This document shows positions 26,636 to 35,033 of a stretch of 64,000 nt of DNA, piece after piece. A program made the position numbers and the translations under genes. This DNA comes from AAA044-D11 sp965268555 (GTDB lineage Bacteria > Actinomycetota > Actinomycetes > Nanopelagicales > Nanopelagicaceae). The DNA lies in NCBI GenBank assembly GCA_965268555.1, contig OZ254174.1:744001-808000 (forward strand). Reading direction: 5' to 3'. Below the pieces are notes generated by a model. The model was not told where the DNA came from. It saw nothing but the letters and a program-made list of their open reading frames with translations, and did no database searches. Position 1 is the stretch's first letter; each line of letters starts with the position of its first letter.

Positions 26636-27391
26636 GTGAGTTCAAATCAAGAGAGCCATAATTCGGCTTGGATTTCAGAATTTTTGGCTTCCCGCAGATC
26701 AACTCGAGATTTTCTTCCGACTCCGGTTCCGCAAGAGCTTGTAGACCAGATATTGACTGATGCGCTTACTGCGCCAAGCTGGTCAAATACCAGGCCGTTT
26801 AAGATTGCAATCGCAACTGGCGAAGTTAAGGATCGAATTAGTGGTGAGTTTCTAAATCGGTGGAGCGTGCTTTCTGGCATCATGCGTAAAGGCTTGAAGA
26901 ATAAGTTACGTCTTATCTTCTCTCGGTATGGACTTCCAACTAGTAATCGAAGCATTGTTAAACCATATGTCGCAGAATTAAGGCCAAGAGCGCAACGAGT
27001 TGGCAAAGAGCTTTACGAATTATTTGGAGTTAAGCGCGGAGATCGCGATGCGCGAGATAAGCAATGGGGAAAGAATTACTCGTTCTTTGGCGCCCCAGTT
27101 GAAATGTTTATCTACATTCATAAGAGCCTTCACATTTATGCCGCTTCAGATGCTGGTCTTATGATGGAAAATTTGGCGCTCTCCGCTCATGGATACGGAC
27201 TCGGAACCTGCGCCCAAGGTGCAGTGAATATCTGGGATGACGTGGTGCGACGAGAATTTGATATTTCAAAGGATTACCGATTGCTCTGCGGAATGGCTAT
27301 TGGATACCCGAGTGATTCGCCTGTGAATTCCTTTAAAGCGCATCGCATCGGAATTGACGAACTTCTCTTCAAACCCAAAAAAGTTCAGTAG
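26636..27391 (+). CDS. Nitroreductase family protein
   Basis: 251 aa from the GTG at 26636 (a TTG two codons earlier is possible). FMN-dependent oxidoreductase fold: FLASRRSTRDFLPTPVP (N-terminal phosphate contacts), LTAPSWSNTRPFKIAIATG, and the C-terminal GLGTCAQGAVNIWDDVVRREF. It would reduce nitro compounds, quinones or flavins with NAD(P)H in the cytoplasm; the true substrate is unknown. A TetR regulator follows in the same direction, but that gene has its own predicted promoter. Confidence 0.88.
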   Translation: MSSNQESHNSAWISEFLASRRSTRDFLPTPVPQELVDQILTDALTAPSWSNTRPFKIAIATGEVKDRISGEFLNRWSVLSGIMRKGLKNKLRLIFSRYGLPTSNRSIVKPYVAELRPRAQRVGKELYELFGVKRGDRDARDKQWGKNYSFFGAPVEMFIYIHKSLHIYAASDAGLMMENLALSAHGYGLGTCAQGAVNIWDDVVRREFDISKDYRLLCGMAIGYPSDSPVNSFKAHRIGIDELLFKPKKVQ

Positions 27392-27476
27392 TCGCATACT
27401 TATCTGAATTCATCTCAAAGCATGGAAGATGTGAAATTCTAGATCTTTTCGAGTTACGTATTAAGGGTTGAATAAG

Positions 27477-27482
27477 TAGGAT
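27477..27482 (+). promoter_or_regulatory. Predicted leaderless -10 box of the TetR gene
   Basis: TAGGAT, 6 nt before the ATG at 27489. Confidence 0.45.
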
Positions 27483-27488
27483 TTACCA

Positions 27489-28091
27489 ATGGTTCCGAGA
27501 ATTCAAGAAGCAACTATTGGCGAGCAACGAGCAATGCGTCAGAGACAAATAATCGAAGCTGCTATGAGCTTGGCGACAGAGAGCGGTGCAAACGCCGTCA
27601 CAGTCGCGGCAGTTGCGAAGAGAGCGGGAATTGCTCGTTCCTCTATTTACGAATATTTCTCATCTTCAGCAGATCTAGTGGCGGATTTAGTGATTGAAGA
27701 GTTGGAGAACTACAACAAACGCCTACTCTCAGCAGTCGTGGGGGTCAATGATCCATTCACTTATTTGGAATCTTGGATAGCCGAAGCACTTAAATATGTT
27801 GTTGATGGGCGCCACCTACTAGTAAAGAGTTTAAATAGCGTAAACATGCCAAACTTCCGCAAATCAGAGATAGCAATGGGCCATAGAAGATTAATCAATA
27901 CGATTAGCAAACCTCTAGAAGAACTTGATATTGCTGATGTGCCAATGGCGCTTTCTTATTTGCAGGGAACTTTGGATGCCGCATCGATTCGCATTGAATC
28001 TGGCTCTGACCCAGAGCTCGAAGTCGCAAGTGCGCAGCAGTACGCAATTGCAGGAGTTCGAGCCCTGATGTCAAAATCTAGAAGAGATTGA
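27489..28091 (+). CDS. TetR/AcrR family transcriptional regulator
   Basis: 200 aa. The N-terminal helix-turn-helix covers about residues 17-63, with IIEAAMSLATESGANAVTVAAVAKRAGIA and SSIYEYFSSSADLVADL (shown in parts). The C-terminal ligand domain has no recognisable specificity. No clear palindromic operator was found at its own start. The target could be the upstream nitroreductase; that is inference from adjacency. The 3' end overlaps the convergent secreted-protein gene by 14 bp. Confidence 0.87.
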   Translation: MVPRIQEATIGEQRAMRQRQIIEAAMSLATESGANAVTVAAVAKRAGIARSSIYEYFSSSADLVADLVIEELENYNKRLLSAVVGVNDPFTYLESWIAEALKYVVDGRHLLVKSLNSVNMPNFRKSEIAMGHRRLINTISKPLEELDIADVPMALSYLQGTLDAASIRIESGSDPELEVASAQQYAIAGVRALMSKSRRD

Positions 28092-28524
28092 TGCCTGCGA
28101 ATTTAAACTTTATGAATTGATCTTCGCTTCTATCCTGGTCGGCGCTATGGTCATTTGTAACCAATAGTCCACAAGTTGTGTGGATGCAATCTCCGCCATC
28201 GAAGTATTTATCAACTTTCAAAGTTAGCTTGGAAGTCGAAGCTTTCGCTCCCATAGCCTGATCGGCTGCAACATCTGAAACCCAGAGCTTTGAAGCTTCT
28301 GCTGGATTACAAGATTGGGCAGCTCCGGCTTTCTTTGAAGGTGCCATGCATTGTGAGATATAGATTCCATGATCTTTAGGAAGACCAGAAACCTTAATCG
28401 TAATAACGGGATTCTTTTTTGAAACTTTGAACTGCGGTGAAATCTTTACCTTTGTAGCGGCCTGCGCATTTGATTGACCGATTAATAAGGTGGCAGCTAT
28501 AGCAATAGTGAGAGCCTTCTTCAT
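28078..28524 (-). CDS. Secreted protein, neocarzinostatin-like pattern
   Basis: 148 aa with a cleavable signal peptide (MKKALTIAIAATLLIGQSNA, cleavage near AQAA). The mature part is beta-rich: KVKISPQFKVSKKNPVITIKV, GIYISQCMAP, then CNPAEASKLWVSD and a CIHTTC pair close to the end. Two cysteine pairs, the second five residues apart, and the C-G-L-L-V-T-N-D-H stretch fit the neocarzinostatin/macromomycin fold of actinobacteria. RBS GAGGAAAAA precedes the ATG. A chromophore-binding role is not shown. It could equally be an adhesion or envelope domain. Confidence 0.6.
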   Translation of the reverse strand: MKKALTIAIAATLLIGQSNAQAATKVKISPQFKVSKKNPVITIKVSGLPKDHGIYISQCMAPSKKAGAAQSCNPAEASKLWVSDVAADQAMGAKASTSKLTLKVDKYFDGGDCIHTTCGLLVTNDHSADQDRSEDQFIKFKFAGINLF

Positions 28525-28617
28525 TTTTTCCTCAATTTCTAAAGTTTGTGTAGAAGAAGCTTAAAGACATACCTCTCAAGTTATATTCGACAACGCAATC
28601 AAATTTGTCGTTAAAAA

Positions 28618-29478
28618 TCAGGCTAAGAGATTGAGGGCTTGCTCAATAATTTCTGAGCGATAACTTTCACCAAGCGAGATATGGCCGTGGCCAGGAACAA
28701 AGTTGAGTTTTGCAGTTGGGATGTGTTTTGCAAGCCATTCGCTATGCGCCCTTGGAACCATAAAATCATCATCACCTTGCCAAACTAAAACTGGCTTAGT
28801 TACTTGGCTTAAATCAAAACCGAAACTTTGAACGAAAGCTAAATCATCATCGAGCCAACCGTAACATCCTTTAGATAGCGCCCGGCGAAAAGATTTTGCA
28901 TCAACTTCTGCAACCTCAGGAGTTAGTGCTCGCTTATCTGCATCACCAATTAAACCGCCAAAAGATTCGATCAGATCGGAACCTTGGACATTGGCAAATC
29001 CTGGGTAATTTTTCTGCATCCAATTCTCGATATCAGCTTCGCCATTTAGAGCGGCGCCGAATTCCTCATGATTTTCTGGACCCATGCCTTCTAAGAAATT
29101 TAAATCCTTATTGCCCCACTCCCCGACGCCGGCAAGAGTTATTGCGCCAACACAATTAGGGTGCCTTGTCATATTGATTGCGTGTGGTCCGCCACCTGAC
29201 CAACCAATAGAAACAAATTTATTGATGCCTAAGAATTCAAGTAATTGTGATTGATCTTCAATATCGGATGCAACCGTTCTAGCTCTTCGTCTATCACTCA
29301 AGCCATAGCCAGGACGGCTAGCCGCAACTGCTTTGATACCTGCAAGTTCACTGAACCATTTCTGCCATCCGGTGCATTCCCCTGGCGTTCCGTGGTGAAA
29401 GAGAATTCCAACTTCAGATTGGGAGTCATTTGAGATGTAATCGAAATCTCGGCCATCTTTCAATTTCAGTATGCTCAA
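28618..29478 (-). CDS. Alpha/beta hydrolase
   Basis: 286 aa. Oxyanion-side motif GILFHHGTPGECTGW (about 25-39), nucleophile elbow GWSGGGPHA (Ser about 95), and the catalytic His in GHGHISLGE near the C-terminus, with an Asp in WQGDDDFMVP. Start is TTG at 29478 with AAGGAG 9 nt upstream, which supports this rare start. The cap domain is about residues 120-205. The substrate is unknown. Confidence 0.85.
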   Translation of the reverse strand: MSILKLKDGRDFDYISNDSQSEVGILFHHGTPGECTGWQKWFSELAGIKAVAASRPGYGLSDRRRARTVASDIEDQSQLLEFLGINKFVSIGWSGGGPHAINMTRHPNCVGAITLAGVGEWGNKDLNFLEGMGPENHEEFGAALNGEADIENWMQKNYPGFANVQGSDLIESFGGLIGDADKRALTPEVAEVDAKSFRRALSKGCYGWLDDDLAFVQSFGFDLSQVTKPVLVWQGDDDFMVPRAHSEWLAKHIPTAKLNFVPGHGHISLGESYRSEIIEQALNLLA

Positions 29479-29498
29479 GTTAACACTCCTTCTGCAAA

Positions 29499-29957
29499 CT
29501 AGTCATAATCATTTGCTACCAACGGAATTCGATATTGAACTTTTCCAGATTCGCTCGTGTAAGTGTCATAGAGTTTTCTTGCAGTTTCATTTGTTGCATC
29601 TGTATTCCAATAAAGTCTGGAAGAGCCTTCGGCAATAGCGATGACTTTAACGGCGTCTATCAGCAATCTGCCTATTCCTTTACCGCGCATATTCTGGGCT
29701 GTAAAGAGATCCTCGAGATAGCAGTAATTCTTTGCAGCCCAGGTAGAAGTTTGAAATGAATAATGAGTGATTCCTTGAATTACCCCTTCAACTTCCACGG
29801 CTAATCCATGAAGATTGTAAGTAGGATCTATCAATCTCTGCCAAGTTAATTCACTCTGCTCTTGGCTTAACTCGGTCTTATAAAATTCTAAATAACCTAG
29901 CCATAATGGGAGCCATTGACTCTTATCTGATACAACCAACGCTCTGACACTAGACAT
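29499..29957 (-). CDS. GNAT family N-acetyltransferase
   Basis: 152 aa. The acetyl-CoA site is YLEDLFTAQNMRGKGIGRLLID (about 81-102, shown in part), and the C-terminal RLYWNTDATNETARKLYD is a standard GNAT motif B. Cytoplasmic; the acceptor is unknown. TAGGAT lies 6 nt before the ATG. Divergent from a LysE-type exporter with 48 bp between starts. Confidence 0.85.
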   Translation of the reverse strand: MSSVRALVVSDKSQWLPLWLGYLEFYKTELSQEQSELTWQRLIDPTYNLHGLAVEVEGVIQGITHYSFQTSTWAAKNYCYLEDLFTAQNMRGKGIGRLLIDAVKVIAIAEGSSRLYWNTDATNETARKLYDTYTSESGKVQYRIPLVANDYD

Positions 29958-29963
29958 TTAGCA

Positions 29964-29969
29964 ATCCTA
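29964..29969 (-). promoter_or_regulatory. Predicted leaderless -10 box of the GNAT gene
   Basis: TAGGAT on the minus strand, 6 nt before the ATG at 29957. Confidence 0.45.
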
Positions 29970-29993
29970 AGAGACGACTAACCTTTTCCCAAG

Positions 29994-29999
29994 TATTCT
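29994..29999 (+). promoter_or_regulatory. Predicted leaderless -10 box of the LysE-type gene
   Basis: TATTCT, 6 nt before the ATG at 30006. Confidence 0.45.
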
Positions 30000-30005
30000 T
30001 CACTG

Positions 30006-30611
30006 ATGTTCGCAATAATCCCTGGCCTCTTGACAGGCTTCTCGCTGATTATTGCCATCGGTGCTCAGAATGCATTTGTAATTCGTCAGGGGCTGACTAA
30101 AAAGTATGTAATTCTGACAGTTTTAATCTGTGCTTTTTCCGACGCACTTCTGATCATTTTTGGCGCAAGTGGGCTTGGCGCTCTTATCAAGTCAAATGCA
30201 AAGGTATTGGAATTTGTCCGTTGGTTTGGAGTCGCTTATCTACTTTGGTTTGCTTTTAAATCGGCTAGATCCGTTTTTAGTAAAGAGGTGTTGAATTCTG
30301 CAGGCGAGGCTTCACCGAATCGCAAAAACGTAATCCTTACTGTTCTGGGCCTAACTTTCTTAAACCCTCACGTTTATCTAGATACCGTAATTTTACTTGG
30401 GAGTATTTCCAATCAATTTGGTTCCGATAAGTGGTTCTTTGTTTCAGGTGCGGCTGTCGCTAGTTTCATCTGGTTTACAGCTATTGGTTTTGGAGCTAAA
30501 TCTGCATCCAGGTTCATGTCACGCCCAATTTTTTGGAAAGTCCTTGATTCGATAATTGCGATAATCATGCTTTCTATCGCAACCTTTCTAGCTCTCTACA
30601 GCTTTAGCTAA
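30006..30611 (+). CDS. LysE/ArgO family amino acid exporter
   Basis: 201 aa, six predicted membrane helices. The family signature IIAIGAQNAFVIRQGL is at about residues 13-28, and the second conserved site LTFLNPHVYLDTVILLG is at about 114-130. These match the LysE/ArgO group exporting basic amino acids such as lysine or arginine. No LysG/ArgP regulator is next to it. Ends by overlapping the convergent GNAT gene by 4 bp. Confidence 0.87.
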   Translation: MFAIIPGLLTGFSLIIAIGAQNAFVIRQGLTKKYVILTVLICAFSDALLIIFGASGLGALIKSNAKVLEFVRWFGVAYLLWFAFKSARSVFSKEVLNSAGEASPNRKNVILTVLGLTFLNPHVYLDTVILLGSISNQFGSDKWFFVSGAAVASFIWFTAIGFGAKSASRFMSRPIFWKVLDSIIAIIMLSIATFLALYSFS

Positions 30612-31159
30612 AGCTTGATCCGCCAATAAGTGATATCTCCACTTCCATGTTGCGGCGGAAGCGGAACTCGTTCTCTAAAAACTCCCCCGTTAGCTTTTAT
30701 GACTGCTTGGGAAGCAAAGTTCTCCGGATTCGTTGTGAGATCTACATAATCTAATTTCTGTGCCCGCGCTTCTTCCAGCATTAGGCCCAAAGCTTTCGCG
30801 GCATAACCTTTGCGCCGCTTGTGTGGCAAAATCCAATACCCAATATGTCCCAAACAAGTTGGTGGCAATTCATTAGTTCCGGGGCTCCAACGAAAACCAA
30901 TTCGTCCACAGATTTCGCCATCCCACATATGTCGCACAATGCTTGGAAGTCTTTTCACAAAAGTTCCATCTGGCATTTCGATATCAGCACCAAGACCAAG
31001 TGGGTCATCCTGCTCTCGAATGAAGCGAGCGGGATCGGCAACGGCTTCCTCATAAAGCTTATCTAAATCCATGTGCATCAAATCTTGGTCTTTCATGACC
31101 AACTTAATTGCAGACAAAAATTCTGGAAGATGGTGTTCTTCTAGGCGAATTAACTCCAT
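30608..31159 (-). CDS. GNAT family N-acetyltransferase
   Basis: 183 aa. Acetyl-CoA binding pattern LPHKRRKGYAAKALGLMLEEA (about 134-154, shown in part) and the C-terminal NPENFASQAVIKANGGVF. Resembles the ribosomal-protein or small-molecule acetyltransferase type. Substrate unknown. It starts 6 bp after mmsA, so probably belongs to that transcript. Confidence 0.83.
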   Translation of the reverse strand: MELIRLEEHHLPEFLSAIKLVMKDQDLMHMDLDKLYEEAVADPARFIREQDDPLGLGADIEMPDGTFVKRLPSIVRHMWDGEICGRIGFRWSPGTNELPPTCLGHIGYWILPHKRRKGYAAKALGLMLEEARAQKLDYVDLTTNPENFASQAVIKANGGVFRERVPLPPQHGSGDITYWRIKL

Positions 31160-31165
31160 TAAAAC

Positions 31166-32659
31166 TTAGCTGTTCTGTGGGAAGCCTAAGTTGATGCCAC
31201 CATGGCTTGGATCCAACCAGCGACTTGTAACAACTTTGCCGCGAGTAAAGAAGTGAACGCCTTCAGTTCCGTGTGCATGCGTGTCACCGAATAACGAATT
31301 CTTCCAACCACCAAATGAGAAGTAGGCCATCGGAACAGGAATCGGCACGTTGATACCAACCATTCCAACTTCTACTTCGTTCTGGAATCTACGGGCAGCG
31401 CCGCCATCATTAGTGAAAATCGCAGTTCCGTTTCCATATGGATGGCTGTTAACTAAGGCTAGAGCTTCGTCGTAGGTATTAACCCGAAGAACGCTTAGTA
31501 CTGGTCCAAAAATCTCTTCTTTGTAGATACTCATTTCAGGTGTGACATTGTCAAAAAGTGTTGGTCCGAGGAAGAAACCTTCGCCATCAACTTTAACCTT
31601 GCGACCATCTTCGACAAGCGTTGCGCCTGCACTTTCGCCGGCTTCAATGTATGAAGCAACTTTGTCGCGGTGGACTTTGCTTACAAGTGGGCCCATGTCT
31701 GCGCCTTGAGTTCCGTCACCAGTTTTGATGTTCGCCATTCGCGATTTAATTCTCGCTACAAGTGCACTTGCGATTGGTTCAACTGCAACGATTGCAGAGA
31801 TTGCCATGCAACGCTCTCCGGCAGATCCAAATCCTGCGTTGATTGCAGCGTCCGCCGCAAGTTCAAGGTCAGAATCAGGAAGAACAACCATGTGGTTCTT
31901 TGCGCCACCAAGTGCTTGTACACGCTTGCCGTTTTTAGTTCCGGTTTCATAAACATATTTAGCGATTGGCGTTGAGCCAACAAATGAGACAGATTTAATT
32001 CCTGGGTGGGCAAGAAGCGCATCTACAGACTCTTTGTCACCATGAACAATATTGAAAACACCATCTGGAAGACCGGCCTCTTTCCAAAGCTCGGCCAAGA
32101 ACATTGCAGCGCTTGGGTCCTTTTCAGAAGGTTTTAGGACAACTGTATTTCCGCAGGCAATCGCAATTGGGAAGAACCACATTGGAACCATTGCTGGAAA
32201 GTTGAAAGGTGAAATTATTGCGACTGGACCAAGTGGTTGGCGAATTGAATAAACATCTACACCAGAAGAGACTTCCTCAGAGAAGCCTCCCTTCAACAAA
32301 TGCGGAATACCACAAGCAAATTCAACTACTTCAAGACCGCGAGTAACTTCGCCTGATGCGTCACTTAAAACTTTTCCGTGCTCTGCAGTAATTAGCGCTG
32401 CGATCTTCTCTTTATTTTGCAGGACTAGTTCGCGGAATGCGAATAAAACTTGAGTGCGCTTTGTAAGTGAACTATGACGCCATGAAACAAAAGCCGCTGT
32501 TGCTGCGCTCACTGCCTTATCGACCGTTGCCGCATTCGCTAGCGCAACGTTTGCAGAGACCTGACCAGTAGCCGGATTAAAAACCTCACTAGTGCGTTCA
32601 GCTTTTCCGGTATCGAGTGCGCCGTTAATCCAATGGGAAATGATTTTTGTCTGAGTCAT
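31166..32659 (-). CDS. mmsA: Methylmalonate-semialdehyde dehydrogenase (CoA-acylating)
   Basis: 497 aa aldehyde dehydrogenase. The family pattern is NFPAMVPMWFFPIAIACGNT (about 152-171), and the catalytic Cys lies in GSAGERCMAIS. LFGDTHAHGTEGVHFFTRGK near the end is typical of MmsA. It converts methylmalonate (or malonate) semialdehyde to propionyl- (or acetyl-) CoA. It is divergent from the class III aminotransferase, whose product could be its substrate. TAGACT is 6 nt before the ATG. Confidence 0.92.
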   Translation of the reverse strand: MTQTKIISHWINGALDTGKAERTSEVFNPATGQVSANVALANAATVDKAVSAATAAFVSWRHSSLTKRTQVLFAFRELVLQNKEKIAALITAEHGKVLSDASGEVTRGLEVVEFACGIPHLLKGGFSEEVSSGVDVYSIRQPLGPVAIISPFNFPAMVPMWFFPIAIACGNTVVLKPSEKDPSAAMFLAELWKEAGLPDGVFNIVHGDKESVDALLAHPGIKSVSFVGSTPIAKYVYETGTKNGKRVQALGGAKNHMVVLPDSDLELAADAAINAGFGSAGERCMAISAIVAVEPIASALVARIKSRMANIKTGDGTQGADMGPLVSKVHRDKVASYIEAGESAGATLVEDGRKVKVDGEGFFLGPTLFDNVTPEMSIYKEEIFGPVLSVLRVNTYDEALALVNSHPYGNGTAIFTNDGGAARRFQNEVEVGMVGINVPIPVPMAYFSFGGWKNSLFGDTHAHGTEGVHFFTRGKVVTSRWLDPSHGGINLGFPQNS

Positions 32660-32665
32660 GGCGAT

Positions 32666-32671
32666 AGTCTA
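32666..32671 (-). promoter_or_regulatory. Predicted leaderless -10 box of mmsA
   Basis: TAGACT on the minus strand, 6 nt before the mmsA ATG. Confidence 0.45.
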
Positions 32672-32765
32672 CGCCAGGGCAATATGATGACGCCAATTAC
32701 AAGTAACCGACTTTCTCTACTTATGTCCAAGTAGTCCAATGTCGGCCAAAAGCTAGGGGCTAACG

Positions 32766-34109
32766 ATGAGTGCAGGTTCGAAGAGCAACGCTGAAGTAAG
32801 CGCGGGCGACCATAAGTATGTGTTCCACTCTTGGTCAGCGCAAGGCGCGATTGCTCCCATCCCTGTTGCAAAGAGTTCGGGTTCGCGCTTTTGGGATCAT
32901 GATGGCAAGGAGTATCTGGATTTTTCCTCGCAATTAGTTTTCACAAATATCGGCCACCAACATCCCAAAGTTGTTGCTGCGATTCAAGAACAAGCAGGAA
33001 CTTTGACGGCGCTTGCACCACAACATGCCAGCGATGTTAGAAACGAAGCAGCTGCGCGAATAGTTGAACTCGCTGGTCCAAATTTTGCCAAGGTCTTCTT
33101 CACTAATGGCGGTGCCGACGCGATTGAAAATGCAATTCGGATGTGCCGAATTCATACAAGGAAACATAAAGTGCTTTCGACCTATCGCTCCTATCATGGC
33201 AATACCGGCGCGGCCATTAATGCAACTGGAGATCCCCGTCGCTTCCCAAATGAATTTGCAACTGGTCACGTTCACTTTTGGGGTCCTTATCTATATCGCT
33301 CACCTTTCTGGGCTACAACTGAAGAAGAAGAGTGCACCCGGGCTCTTGAACATCTTGAACAAACAATTATTTTCGAAGGTGCTCACACAATCGCTGCGAT
33401 CTTGATTGAGACAGTTCCAGGAACTGCCGGCGTATTAGTTCCACCTGCTGGTTATCTAGAAGGTGTTCGAGCGCTCTGCGATAAATATAAAATAATGTGG
33501 ATTGCCGATGAAGTTATGGCTGGATTTGGTCGTACGGGGAAATGGTTTGCATTCCAAAGCACCAAGGTTGTTCCTGATCTCATAACCTTTGCAAAGGGCG
33601 TTACATCTGGCTATGTCCCTCTCGGCGGTGTTGTAATAAGTAGTGAAATATCAAAAACTTTTGATGAGCAAGTATTCCCTGGGGGTCTAACTTATATGGG
33701 CCATCCATTAGCAGCAGCAGCGGCAGTAGCAACTATTGATGTTATGAAGGCCGAGAAAATGTTGGAAAATGCAACAAATATTGGAGCGAATATTTTTGGG
33801 CCAGGGTTAATTGAGCTCGCTAAAAAGCATAAAGTCATCGGAGATATTCGCGGAGCTGGAGTTTTCTGGGGCGTTGATTTAGTCAGCGATCGCAAGACTC
33901 ATGCGCCACTTGCACCATATGGTGGCTCGAGTCCAGCGATGAATGAATTGGTCGCGGCCTGCAAAGCGAACGGCATGATGCCATTTACGAATTTCAATCG
34001 AATCCATCTATGTCCGCCATGCAATATTTCAGAAGCTGACGCCAGATTAGGTTTAGAAATTCTCGACAAATCTTTAGGCGAAATCGCAAAGTATTACACC
34101 GGTGAGTAG
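32766..34109 (+). CDS. Class III PLP aminotransferase (omega-amino acid type)
   Basis: 447 aa. PLP-site motifs are VFFTNGGADAIENAIRM (about 109-125), MWIADEVMAGFGRTGKWF (about 243-260), and the lysine in LITFAKGVTSGYVPLGG. The overall pattern resembles taurine- or beta-alanine-pyruvate transaminases. An AGGGG site lies 7 nt before the ATG. Divergent mmsA and the following amidinohydrolase (8-bp overlap) suggest a small catabolic unit releasing a semialdehyde. The amino donor is not known. Confidence 0.87.
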   Translation: MSAGSKSNAEVSAGDHKYVFHSWSAQGAIAPIPVAKSSGSRFWDHDGKEYLDFSSQLVFTNIGHQHPKVVAAIQEQAGTLTALAPQHASDVRNEAAARIVELAGPNFAKVFFTNGGADAIENAIRMCRIHTRKHKVLSTYRSYHGNTGAAINATGDPRRFPNEFATGHVHFWGPYLYRSPFWATTEEEECTRALEHLEQTIIFEGAHTIAAILIETVPGTAGVLVPPAGYLEGVRALCDKYKIMWIADEVMAGFGRTGKWFAFQSTKVVPDLITFAKGVTSGYVPLGGVVISSEISKTFDEQVFPGGLTYMGHPLAAAAAVATIDVMKAEKMLENATNIGANIFGPGLIELAKKHKVIGDIRGAGVFWGVDLVSDRKTHAPLAPYGGSSPAMNELVAACKANGMMPFTNFNRIHLCPPCNISEADARLGLEILDKSLGEIAKYYTGE

Positions 34110-34968
34110 TACTGATTCAAAGTGGGGCACGCCAGACATGGTCTCCCCGCTAAAGCGAGTGTTGGTTCGAACACCCACAACAGTAGGAAATTTTGTTGAA
34201 GATGGATTCTGGCGCCAACCAGATACGAGCGCACTTTTAACCGAGCACAAATCATTTACGGATTTGCTGGAATCACTCGGCGCTCAAGTCGACATTGCGC
34301 CAAGTGTTGATGGTTTAGTTGATTCGGTTTATATGCATGATCCAATGATTATGACTCCGCATGGTGCGATTTTGTTGCGGATGGCGAAACCGATTCGCAA
34401 GGATGAACCTATTGCCTTCCGAAAAACTCTGGAATCAATTGGGGTTCCAATTCTTGGCGAACTTACTGCTCCAGCTTTTGCTGATGGTGGCGACAAAGTT
34501 TGGCTTGATGAGAAAACGCTTTTAATTGGACACAGCTATCGTACGAATACTTCAGGCATTGAACAGATTCGAGACCTTCTTGCACCTTTTGGCGTGGATG
34601 TCTTTTCATTCGACCTTCCACATTATGAAGGGCCTGGCGCTGTACTACATTTAATGAGCGTTCTATCCCCTATTTCTTATGACAAGGCAGTTGTCTATGA
34701 ACCACTTGCACCAGTTCGGCTACTTGAATTTTTAGCGAGTCGTGGGATTTCTTGGTTCACTGTTAGCGAGAAAGAGATGCTGACTCAGGGAAGTAATATC
34801 TTGGCGGTCAAACCAAATGTTGTAGTCCTAGCTTCAGGCAATCCTGAAATCGAAGATAAGTTACGAACCGCGGGAATTGAAGTGCACTTGTTTGCCGGTG
34901 AAAATGTCGCAGTTAAAGGCGATGGCGGACCAACTTGTTTAACTGCGCCACTATTTCGCGTTAGCTAA
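34102..34968 (+). CDS. Amidinohydrolase of the DDAH/arginine deiminase superfamily
   Basis: 288 aa, GTG start inside the last codons of the aminotransferase (8-bp overlap), so translation is coupled. The guanidine-modifying fold is marked by MHDPMIM (Asp80), FADGGDK (Asp131), VLHLMSV (His183) and the nucleophile Cys279 in GGPTCLTAPLF. All catalytic positions of a Cys hydrolase are present. DDAH releases dimethylamine from methylated arginine; related enzymes act on agmatine or arginine. Pairing with a transaminase and mmsA is unusual, and the substrate is unknown. Confidence 0.85.
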   Translation: MSSTDSKWGTPDMVSPLKRVLVRTPTTVGNFVEDGFWRQPDTSALLTEHKSFTDLLESLGAQVDIAPSVDGLVDSVYMHDPMIMTPHGAILLRMAKPIRKDEPIAFRKTLESIGVPILGELTAPAFADGGDKVWLDEKTLLIGHSYRTNTSGIEQIRDLLAPFGVDVFSFDLPHYEGPGAVLHLMSVLSPISYDKAVVYEPLAPVRLLEFLASRGISWFTVSEKEMLTQGSNILAVKPNVVVLASGNPEIEDKLRTAGIEVHLFAGENVAVKGDGGPTCLTAPLFRVS

Positions 34969-35021
34969 CCTTGTTGAGTGCCACCTCTCCTACTATTCGG
35001 AGTGGAGTTTCGTTAAACATT

Positions 35022-35027
35022 TAGAAT
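35022..35027 (+). promoter_or_regulatory. Predicted leaderless -10 box of the nitronate monooxygenase gene
   Basis: TAGAAT, 6 nt before the ATG at 35034. A weak hairpin with CTCC/GGAG arms sits upstream (about 34984-35007) but lacks a T-tract. Confidence 0.45.
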
Positions 35028-35033
35028 CACTTC

